Part shown: in pieces, positions 50,280-60,410 of the stretch
Numbering within the stretch: the first letter of the stretch is position 1
Layout of the letters: every line of letters begins with the position of its first letter
Source: Apostichopus japonicus
Taxonomy: Eukaryota > Echinodermata > Holothuroidea > Aspidochirotida > Stichopodidae
Assembly: GCF_037975245.1 (NCBI RefSeq)
Contig: NC_092572.1
Coordinates: 9,508,001-9,572,000 of the forward strand
DNA: 64,000 nucleotides
Direction of reading: 5' to 3'
The notes under the pieces: generated by a model
What the model saw: the letters and a program-made list of their open reading frames with translations, nothing else
Told to the model about the DNA's origin: nothing
The model's database searches: none
Made by a program: the position numbers and the translations under genes

Positions 50280-51226
50280 TCAGCTACAGTAGGATGTATC
50301 AATATTAAACAATGGAGATGTTATCTATCCAGACCAGCTGCAGCGGCCCATTGTGTGATACTGCACTTGCCTATTGTGTGATAATGACACAGCTGTACAA
50401 AACATTACAGCCTATATGCAGCCTGGCTGCAGCTCCCTCAGCTACAGTAGGATAAATCAATATTAAACAATGGAGATGTTATCTCTACAGACCAGCTGTA
50501 GCGCCCCATTGTGTGAAACTGCACTTGCCTATTGAGTGATAATGACACAGCTGTACAAAACAATACAGCCTATATGCAGCCTGGCTGCAGCTCCCTCAGC
50601 TACAGTAGGATATATCAATATTAAACGATGGAGATGTTATCTCTCCAGACCAGCTGTAGCGCCCCATTGTGTGAAACTGCACTTGCCTATTGTTTGATGA
50701 CACAGCTGTACAAAACAATACAGCCTATATGCAGCCTGGCTGCAGCTCCCTTAGCTACAGTAGGATATATCAATATTAAACAATGGAGATGTTATCTCTA
50801 CAGACCAGCTGTAGCGCCCCATTGTGTGAAACTGCACTTGCCTATTGAGTGATAATGACACAGCTGTACAAAACAATACAGCCTATATGCAGCCTGGCTG
50901 CAGCTCCCTCAGCTACAGTAGGATATATCAATATTAAACGATGGAGATGTTATCTCTCCAGACCAGCTGTAGCGGCCCATTGTGTGAAACTGCACTTGCC
51001 TATTGTTTGATGACACAGCTGTACAAAACAATACAGCCTATATGCAGCCTGGCTGCAGCTCCCTTAGCTACAGTAGGATATATCAATATTAAACAATGGA
51101 GATGTTATCTCTCCAGACCAGCTGCAGCAACCCATTGTGTGAAACTGCACTTGCCTATTGTGTGATAGTGACACAGCTGTACAAAACATTACAGCCTGTA
51201 TGCAGCCTTGCTGCAGCTCCCTTAGC
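50280..51226. repeat. Satellite-like tandem repeat, about 157 bp x 6, with dimer periodicity
   Basis: Units start CAGCTACAGTAGGATATATC near 50280, 50438, 50597, 50752, 50909 and 51064. They contain CAATGGAGATGTTATCTCTC, CATTGTGTGAAACTGCACTT and CAGCCTATATGCAGCCTGGC. From 50597 on, a 155-bp type (TGTTTGATGACACAG) alternates with a 157-bp type (GTGATAATGACACAG), giving a roughly 312-bp dimer. Frames of about 74 codons arise from the repeat itself. CTGCAG and CAGCTG sites are frequent. Confidence 0.92.
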
Positions 51227-51447
51227 ATCTTACTTTTTCACACAGTGTCTTAAAGACAATTTAATAACTTAAAAAGAAGGTGCTCATCAAACCTGTCACA
51301 AATGAAGTTTACCACAAAACTCCAAGAACGTTATTTATCATTCCAGCTGTATGAAAACTTGTCCAATATATATCAGGGATCATTGTGCCTGTATAAATTA
51401 GTGGCCACCACCCTCCACTCAAACACAGCAGTTGACTGGACAATGAC

Positions 51448-51795
51448 CATATTAATTGTTACTGTGAGTTTGGAAGATACTTCTTTCAACATGAATTAAA
51501 TGTAATTAGCATATATGCTAAGATGCTTCCTCATACATTAATGCATGTCCTCGACATTCACTTGACACCTCACCGGTATAATTTGTTCAATGTTCGCATT
51601 TCGTGTTCTAATATTTCACATATTAATTGTTACTGTGACTGAGTTTGGAAAATACTTATTGAATCTGAGTTCAATGTATTAGCATATATGCTGAGATGCT
51701 TCCTCATACATTGATGCATGATCTCGAGTTCAATTGACACCTCACCGGGCACAAATTTTGTTCAATGTTTGCGTTGATGTTCTAATATTTCATAC
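51448..51795. repeat. Tandem duplication, about 171 bp x 2
   Basis: Both units run from CATATTAATTGTTACTGTGA through TTAGCATATATGCT and GATGCTTCCTCATACATT to TGTTCTAATATTTCA, with moderate divergence. They begin about 220 bp after the 157-bp array. Confidence 0.85.
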
Positions 51796-52261
51796 CAGTA
51801 CTGCATCTTCATTCCTCCTTGCCCTAAATATTGTGTTGAGCTTTCGTGATATATATCTAAGACACTTAGTGCCCCTCAAGCGATGCGTAAGAAAATTAGG
51901 TGATCATTGAAAACAAATCTAGGATTTTCAAATCCAATCGACAGGTCTTGAAACCTTCTACTCTGAAACCGCAGAGAATATAAGCACCGCAAAGCAGTCT
52001 TAAAGGAGTGTTCCCCTTGACGATTTAATCAAAACCGACTTCTTGGGGAAAGATGCTTAACTTTAAACAAATTATTATATGGTATATAGATTGAATAAAA
52101 AGCTTGTTGTATAATCTTTCCTTTTCTCAAGAACCCTTTCTTTAAAGGAGACAGAGAACAACTGCCATCTTTAGCTTTACATGTACGTGAAGAGAAATCT
52201 GTAGCAAACGACTCCCTAAAGAAAGATCTAAGAAAAATCTTGCTCCATTTAGGAGATATAT

Positions 52262-52744
52262 TATTAGCTCAGTGGTTAAAGCCGGTGCCTTCCAATCATA
52301 AGGTCCCCAGTTCGGGTCACTAATAATAATAATACTAATAATAAATAATAATAATAAGACTTATAATGCATACACACCACTCAAAGAATGTTCATGGTGC
52401 AATTAACAATTTGAAATGATACAAATAATACAAAACAATGACAGAAGAAAAACTTAATGGTTCAGGATTATGTAAGCTTTTGTCATTAAGTGGGATTTGA
52501 TGCTCTTCTTAAAGTTAGAGAGAGTAGCTGCTTGTCTGATTTTTAAGGCGAGTCACTCCAAGATTAATGTACTGTATGTCATCCAGTTACAGAGTTGTTG
52601 ACAATTGACAATTCATAATCATGGACGTTAAATATGAATCTAAGAGACTGACTTCGGTCAGCTTGCGGCTTTGATCAGCCAATGATGGCTTCTTTGCGAG
52701 TTCCTGCTTGCAGGAGGATCTAATATACGTACATACATACATAT
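52262..52744 (+). mobile_element. tRNA-derived SINE, same family, split by a LINE insertion
   Basis: The head (TTAGCTCAGTGGTTAAAGCC to GTTCGGGTCACT) is at 52262-52321. The rest (GAGTCACTCCAAGATTAATG through the core GACTTCGGTCAGCTTGCGGC to an (ATAC)n-like tail) is at about 52550-52744. The 228 bp between them are a minus-strand LINE end with its own target duplication, so the LINE inserted after the SINE. Without the insert the copy is about 250 bp, in line with the other copies. Confidence 0.75.
52322..52549 (-). mobile_element. 5'-truncated LINE 3' end nested inside a SINE
   Basis: Read on the minus strand, this 228-bp insert begins with about 30 codons of a LINE ORF2 C-terminus (ATLSNFKKSIKSHL is recognisable; the stop is at 52454-52456). 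A short 3' UTR follows, and it ends in an imperfect (ATT)n tail. It interrupts a tRNA-derived SINE within its B-box region. The flanks repeat GGGTCACT (52314-52321) and GAGTCACT (52550-52557), an 8-bp target-site duplication with one mismatch. It is non-autonomous because nearly all of ORF2 is missing. Confidence 0.75.
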
Positions 52745-52829
52745 CCTAATTCAAAGTCGAGACTATTATCTTGTAAATCTGTGATGTCATACAGTGCAAC
52801 TGCAGGATCTCAAACCTTTAACTTTCTCT

Positions 52830-53090
52830 TTCTCATTTCAAGGTAGAAATTGCTAACAGTGTTGAAGCTGAAACCAATTTCATCGCTAGGTCTTGAAAGC
52901 TAGGAGCCTTCAACATTTTACATTCAGCATTTGCAAAAACTGATATCAAAACAAAATGAAGAAACAAAGTAATTCACATTAACTTTGTAATGATTTTAAA
53001 TAAAAGAAAAACATGAATTTTAGAATCAAGCACATGTGGCTGGATCATAATTAAACTTGATCAAGTCTAAGCTGCATTTGTGTTTATATA
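52830..53090 (+). repeat. Dispersed repeat, copy B
   Basis: Colinear with copy A at 33490-33750, with many substitutions and indels. It starts shortly after the tail of the split SINE. Confidence 0.5.
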
Positions 53091-55419
53091 GAAATATCGT
53101 ATCTTCAAAATGGAATAATGTATTAATTTTGTAGCTGATTGAGTAAGTTCTTTAATTGTTGTTATCACAGTTGGGATTCTGTGTCCAGCTTTAATATGCT
53201 ATAAATACCAAAGCTTCCAACCAGCAAAATACATTTTGTTGAATGTACTTTGGGCTAGTACTTATACATACTGCATACAAAAGACATGCAAGTATATTGT
53301 ACCTGTGTGGGCGGTGTAAATTAATATCAACTATTTATTACTCCTCTTTGCAAGACAATATGCTGCCATTGTTTTTTAATAACCCAATAAAACGTAAAGC
53401 ACTTTGCACTTGACCTGATTCTTTTTATATGTATATTTATATATCCTTTACTGAAGGCCAAACTATTTATTTAGATTGCATGTACTCTATAACAGGCCGT
53501 GAGTAATAAACTTACTCCCAAATATGTTAACTAGTCTGCTAAAATTGTTTAAAAGGTTTCCAAACTAGTGTCCTGTGGGTTGAAACCACCCTTAACATTT
53601 ACATGCATTCACCCACAATATTGATCATGACACTATTAAAAATATATATGTTTTCTACAGAAATATAAAGTGAATATCAAAACTGTAATATTGAGATCAC
53701 ACATATGGTAACATTAGTAAGAGTCCAGCTTGGCAACAGCTGCAATACTAGAGACCTTTCTTAAAAGGTCATTTTGATCACATTTGTATGCATTTGTATG
53801 ATGAAGGCAAATCCGTCAATTTCTTTTTACTTCAAACATACATGTATCAAAATGGAAGTGAGGGGAGTTACAGGTTGCCTCAAACCTCAGAATATTTACT
53901 TGATTAATTCCGGTGGATTTCACCTTGAGCCAGTAGAAAAAAAAGGCACAGGCATTTTTGCTATGGGTAGACATTAGAAACAAAAACATGAAACTCAAAA
54001 CAGAACTGTGGAAACTTGATTAGAAAGTGGATTTTTTAAACCATAGAACTGCCATTTCTAGAAAGTTGCTAACATTTTGAAATTTTGGGCCTGGGCAGCA
54101 GATGGAGACAGGGGGTGGGGGGGGGGGGTTGAGGGGTTGGGGCCATGGAAGGGGGACATAAAGGGTGAATTGAGAGTGATAGCCTGGGGAGAAGGGATAC
54201 ATGGGTTCTGTAAAAGGGAGAAGCAGTGTTTATTGTAACAAGAAATGTTTAAACAAAAGATGTACCAGGATTACCCGTACTAACTTATAATCTACATGAA
54301 GCTAAATTAACCGATGATTTTATTTCAGACCTCAACTTACCAACAAATTTTGCAATACTTGATTTTAATAATTGGAAGAATTTGATAATCATCCCCATAC
54401 AATTAATTTTACTTTGTTAATACTGTTTACAATATACCAAGAATTAAGATATATAGTCCATGTATTTTCGATGTTTTTTTCTGGTTAGTTTAACAATTTT
54501 ATCAACAACAATAAAACGATATTGTTTTTCTGAATTTTACGAGCGGAAGAACCCTTTAACATTCATCGGTGGAACTAAAAGTGTTTGAGAGGGTTCTTGA
54601 TGATACCTAATATTGAGATTTCTTACGTCTTCAAGATTTGTTTTAACTTCGAAATTCGGCTTGTTGCTTTCCCACTTGTGGGCCCAAGTCAGGATGTTAG
54701 CCATTGCCATGAAAGGTAAACATGTCGGAACGGGCGTTGCTTAGCAACTGGGAAAACAACTACTCCAATGCACCTGCTTACACATAGCTAGCAATTAATA
54801 TCAAGCCTTTAGGTTACATTGTTGGTAACCAAATCTGAAATCATTTTACACCATCCTCGTCGCCATTTTTAGTTTCGCTTTCCTTTCCTTATGTTTTTTC
54901 TTCTTTTTCTTGCGGAGATAGAGAGAGACAGGGAGAGAGAGAAGATTGGTCCCCCCCTAGCACTTTCACTGTTGAAAACCAAGCTCGCGTAGTCTATATA
55001 TGCTTTAGCCAAATAATAATTATGTGAATAAGTTAATATTGAACGGAAGCTAAAAGTACCAGCAGAATGAGCTGTAGAAATCACCAGATAGGCTACATAT
55101 CATTATTCACAGCATTATAAATTAATGTTAAATCTGCTCATTCTCTACAGCGGGTCCACTCGATTCTTTGAAACTATAAAACCGAAGACTGAACCATCGA
55201 ACAACCATTTGTAAACCACTGTCCTCCTTCCTGGCCACCTCATTTTAATATTTTTTCATTTTTTTTCTTTAATGCATCCCTCACCCATCTCTTTCCAACC
55301 CTTTTTAATAAAAATCTTCTTTAATTCCTCTCTTTTCAACTTTTATCTTTTATTCACTTAAATTCTTTCCTGTAATTGAAGGTTTCTGTTTTTTTTTTGT
55401 TTTTTTTTGGGGGGGGGTT
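53091..55419. other. No gene seen
   Basis: AT-rich sequence with a G run near 54115 and a GA-rich tract near 54918. No exon-like segment was recognised. Confidence 0.5.
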
Positions 55420-56445
55420 TCTTTTATGGTCACTAGCTGTGTTGCCCCTGTTTGCTAGTGGCCTTATTCATATATGTTTTTTGGCTTTTCCTTTATGGTC
55501 ACTAGCTTTGTTAATCCTGCTTTCTAGTGGTCTTATTCATATATAATGTTCTTTGCTTTTCTTTATGGTCACTAGAATTTTTAATTGTTTTCTAGTGGCA
55601 TTATTCATATATAATGTTCTTTGCTTTTCTTTATGGTCACTAGAATTTTTAATTCTGTTTTCTAGTGGCATTATTCATATATAATGTTCTTTGCTTTTCT
55701 TTATGGTCACTAGAATTTTTAATTCTGTTTTCTAGTGGCATTATTCATATATAATGTTCTTTGCTTTTCTTTATGGTCACTAGAATTTTTAATTCTGTTT
55801 TCTAGTGGCGTTATTCATATATAATGTTCTTTGCTTTTCTAATATGGTCACTAGAATTTTTAATTCTGTTTGCTAGTGGTCTTATTCATATATAATGTTC
55901 TTTGCTTTTCTTTATGGTCACTAGAATTTTTAATTGTTTTCTAGTGGCATTATTCATATATAATGTTCTTTGCTTTTCTTTATGGTCACTAGAATTTTTA
56001 ATTCTGTTTTCTAGTGGCATTATTCATATATAATGTTCTTTGCTTTTCTTTATGGTCACTAGAATTTTTAATTCTGTTTTCTAGTGGCATTATTCATATA
56101 TAATGTTCTTTGCTTTTCTTTATGGTCACTAGAATTTTTAATTCTGTTTTCTAGTGGCGTTATTCATATATAATGTTCTTTGCTTTTCTTTATGGTCACT
56201 AGAATTTTTAATTCTGTTTGCTAGTGGTCTTATTCATATATAATGTTCTTTGCTTTTCTTTATGGTCACTAGAATTTTTAATTGTTTTCTAGTGGCATTA
56301 TTCATATATAATGTTCTTTGCTTTTCTAATATGGTCACTAGCTTTGTTCATTCTGTTTGCTAGTGGTCTTATTCATATATAATGTTCTTTGCTTTTCTTT
56401 ATGGTCACTAGAATTTTTAATTGTTTTCTAGTGGCATTATTCATA
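55420..56445. repeat. Tandem repeat, 67-73 bp x 15, with hairpin core and five-unit higher order
   Basis: Each unit reads TTATGGTCACTAGAATTTTT, then ATTCTGTTTTCTAGTGGCAT, then TATTCATATATAATGTTC and TTTGCTTTTCT. CACTAGAA and TTCTAGTG form an 8-bp stem. Variants (short ATTGTTTT units, GGCGT units, AATATGG/GGTCTT units) recur in the same order every five units, so blocks starting near 55564 and 55915 are about 350-bp repeats of each other. The first two units are the most diverged. Confidence 0.95.
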
Positions 56446-58009
56446 TATTATATAATATATTTCAACAGTAATCTACATCATGAAATTGTCGGTTTGATAG
56501 CTGCATGAGAAATAAATTCAAACTCAAAACTGAATTGAACGGATTTGAAATGTAATACTGTTATGAGAAACACGCTCAGACTAGATATTTCAATTTAGGG
56601 CATCCAATTATTCTTTTGAGTTAAATCGGCCGACAAATGAACCTCGTTGTGGAAAACAGGTTGAAGTTTTCACGTTTTTATTTTTTATTTTGATAAAACA
56701 TTTCAATCAAAAAGTATGTGACTGACAATAAATTGAATGCTCATTTTTATGTCACCGCATGAAACAGGATGAATGAAAATCCTTCATCGGTGACAAGCAT
56801 TTGGAGACTTCATTCTGAATTTAAAAAAAAAACTGTCACGCTCCTTTGCTGGGCCTGATTTTCCAAGATCTTCTTACAGATTGAAGATGGACAAGAAAAG
56901 AGAAAAAAAAGAAGAAGGAGAAATAAGGAAAAAAAAAAACAACTTTCCTCAAAAATAACCTGAAATGCTTTGAGGTCATAGTGGAGGATCCCCAAAGGTA
57001 TCTATAAAGATTACGGCTTCTAATTACTGTCATAATAGATTTACACTGGGGACATCGAGTGGTGACGTCTTTTGGGAAGAAGTTTAATCTAATCGTAGTA
57101 GTTCATTTGGAGGAGGCGGTCTTGTCCCAATATAAAGTTAAATTCATTATTTGATCCTCCTAGCACAAATAGCAGAATGAATTGCGTAATAATATTGGAC
57201 TAAATTTTTCATAAATCTGTGGTATATATGGCATGATATTTACCTTGGTGGTGGTAGCACGCCTCACCAACATGGAACAATTTATCGTGAACGTGACAAA
57301 TGCTGTATATATGTTACTATTTTCAACCCCAAAAATTGGAACAGAACTAAATATCTATCGCACAAGCTTCAAAAGATTTGTGAACTAATGTCAATAGCGA
57401 ATACATTTAATTTGTTTTAAAATATTGGATCAGACAAATGCTTTAACTATGTACATTAACTACTTTTAGTTTTAAATTGACATTATCTAAGGTATACATT
57501 CATTAATATACCAGTATCTAATAGCTTGGTAATCAGTGCAATGTAATTATCACATAAAGATACAAAGGGCAGCTCTTTGAAATAACTAAAGAGTAAACAT
57601 CCTGGAGGATTAACGAGTGTTAAACTAATCAGCCGACTAATTGCATACGACTGATATAACAAAAGATAAAAAAATGTTGCTGTCACAGGTCATGTGTGAG
57701 GCGTGAATATTATTTTAATGAACTGTAGGCATTTTAATTATTGTACGATTAAAAAAAAAAAAAAAAGTTTCTTTTCTTTGATTTGATTGTGACTATGACA
57801 ACTGTTAAATTAAAGAAACGTGCCTGCATTGACAATTAAATTCTTTTAATCAAATGGAATAATGTTTTATTTAATACTATCTGCACATGTTTTTTCTTGT
57901 GAACAAAGTTGTGGTATGTACAGTTTCAAATTAAGCCCATTTTACTTGTTCACAATTAAGGAAAATGCAACCTGGGGTATCATCTGATAAAAGGGTGATC
58001 AACTTGGTA

Positions 58010-58352
58010 GTGTGTCAATGCTCACATACTGTACTGGTGGGGAGAATCCTAACCCCACACAGCCAATCAATATTGTAGTGTGAATGCTCACATACTGTAC
58101 TTGCGGGGAGAATCCCAAGCCCACACGGCCAATCAATATTGTAGTGTCAATGCTCACATACTGTACTTGCGGGGAGAATCCCAACCCCACACTGCCAATC
58201 AATATTGTAGTGTGTCAATGCTCACATACTGTATTTGCGGGGAGAATCCCAACCCCACATTGCCAACCAAGACTGTCAATGAGCACATAGGCTACTGTAC
58301 TTGAGGGGAAAGTCCCAACCCCACAAACATTGCCAATCAAGATTGTAGTGTG
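58010..58352. repeat. Tandem repeat, about 63-67 bp x 5-6
   Basis: Units contain AATGCTCACATACTGTACTT, GCGGGGAGAATCCCAACCCC and GCCAATCAATATTGTAGTGT. The overlapping frames on both strands at 57999-58397 are artefacts of this array. Confidence 0.9.
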
Positions 58353-59671
58353 AATGCTCCAGGGATCACACAACCCAGGATCCATGGTTGCCCTCATTGC
58401 AACTCCACATAAACATGAGTGAGTCTAAAGGCGGGTACGATGTATAGTCCTGTACTAGCTAGCTAATTGATTTGAAAACGATAACTGTGACTATTTTGCT
58501 CCATGAATTAACAATTGGTCAATTTGACATATTGGTCCAGTCCACCCGTTCTCGAAACTGAGCTCAACTTTAATGGCTCCCCCCCACCCCCCAAGAGGGC
58601 ACAAGATCCTCATCTCCCTTCCGTTCCCAAATTATGTGAATAAGGCCTAAGTGACTAAATTATTCGGCATGGAACAGCTGCTTTCATTTTCTCATTTCTT
58701 TCTCAACACTCTCTTTAATTTTGATCTGATTGATTGAATTTCAGTCCTAATTGCTGAAAATTAGCAGTAAAACCTATCAAACAGATTGCAAATTATATTC
58801 CCTGAAAAAAGATGTCTTTGCTCCCCTGTCTGGAGGGGGTACATTAACGGATTTCCCTGTTTCCCTTTCCTCTGTGAGCAACAGAGTCCTAGGTTTGTTC
58901 ATCAAGGAGAGTGATAATTATTCCCTGAGGGAGCATAGACATGTGATATATTAAAGTGGCATATATATTTATATTATAAATATGCCATCAAAAACATCCT
59001 AAAGTTCATTTATTGAAATGTGATGACAGATATCATACATGCAAACAGACTGATCATTTTCTTTCAAATTATTATTGCCGGGTGGGTGAATTGATTAAAA
59101 TTATAGTCATGTGACGTTAAAATATATCACATATCAGCTGTATGAAATTCTAAATAATGTAAAAATGAAAAAATAAAAAGTAACCATCTGTAGCAAATCT
59201 GAAGCAGTAAACATTTTTTTTTAAATGATTGTAAATATTTGGACATAATTTGACGCTGGAATCCCATATCAACTTACGTGTCAACTTTATCGAATTGGAC
59301 AAAATGAAAATGGGTCTTTAAAATTATGATTCATTTCAGTTTTGGAAGTTATTCATTTAACTTAGTTGCTTATGAATATTTTACTCAATTGGTGAAAATT
59401 GCTAGCCATTTTTTTTTGTGTGCATATATGCTTAATTATGAGTGAAATTTAATAATATCTCAAAGGAATTCATCAGCCTACATTGCTTTAATATTAGAAA
59501 CCTCTGGAGACAGAAAACTTTTTCGATCAAAAAACCAAAAGAACATTTGTTGCCTGACTGATACTACATCAGGAGAATATTGTTAAGCAACAGGGCCCCA
59601 GGTCAAAACATAAGGAGAACAAGGACCTTCTACAAGTGCAGTTAATATTGTATAATGTATAAGCTAGGCTA

Positions 59672-59879
59672 CACCCAGTTGGGAACATTTTTCCTTCACT
59701 AAACTCTCAATGTCTTGCTCCAAGAACTTGTATTGTCAGTATGAGTAGTATGAATATCATGTTTCTATCAGATAAAGGTTAGGAGCTGTTTGTACTGTCA
59801 ATACCAGTGCTTTGAAGCATGATATGGGAGGATAGTATAGAGTGGTAATAGCATGAGGAAATTGTCCCCCAACTGGCTG
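59672..59879. mobile_element. 208-bp inverted-repeat element, copy 2
   Basis: This is the second copy of the family at 43576-43782, in the same orientation. Its ends are CACCCAGTTGGGAACATTT and TTGTCCCCCAACTGGCTG. The central blocks are shared with copy 1, with scattered substitutions and a few indels. It has no coding capacity. Confidence 0.55.
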
Positions 59880-60169
59880 CCTAGAGGCTATTGCCAGATC
59901 ATGAATATTCATAGCTATTACATCATTTCTACTTTAGCTGGTATCCACATGTATATCATGAATTGCAGATATATTGGGCCCAGCTACATATGGACAAGTT
60001 TCAGATAACATTACAATCTTCCTCAGTCTTGGATTACTTCAATTTTTACAAGATAAAAGCAGACTTCCGTCCGAACGCTCTGTTATAAAACATGAATGTA
60101 ATAACAGAGAAAAATATGTCTTGTGAATATTAAAATGCAGATGATCAGTTGTCTGATGATCGCTGAACG

Positions 60170-60410
60170 AGTGAAACTCTGAGTAACAACTACTAGTGTT
60201 CCACTAGTCTCAACCTCTATCGGCCTATATATATATTTATATGTAGACTCTGAGTAATAACTACTAGTGTTCCACTAGTCTCAAGTAGTCTCAACCTATG
60301 TATAAACTCTGAGTAGCAACTACTAGTGTTCCACTAGTTTTACTTGAACCTATTTATTAATAAAGTCTGAGTAACAACTACTAGTGTTCCACTAGTCTCA
60401 ACTAATTCTC
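60170..60410. repeat. Tandem repeat, about 60-70 bp x 4, with ACTAGTG hairpin
   Basis: CTCTGAGTAACAACTACTAG continues into TGTTCCACTAGTCTCAACCT in four units near 60176, 60247, 60306 and 60365. ACTAGTG-TTC-CACTAGT is a perfect 7-bp stem with a 3-nt loop in every unit. Confidence 0.85.

Noticed and set aside
50628-51165. Two 74-codon plus-strand frames with nearly the same peptide
   Set aside because: They lie entirely in the 157-bp tandem array and repeat only because the DNA does.
57999-58397. Several overlapping frames on both strands
   Set aside because: They are produced by the 63-67-bp tandem array, as shown by identical peptides at the repeat period.
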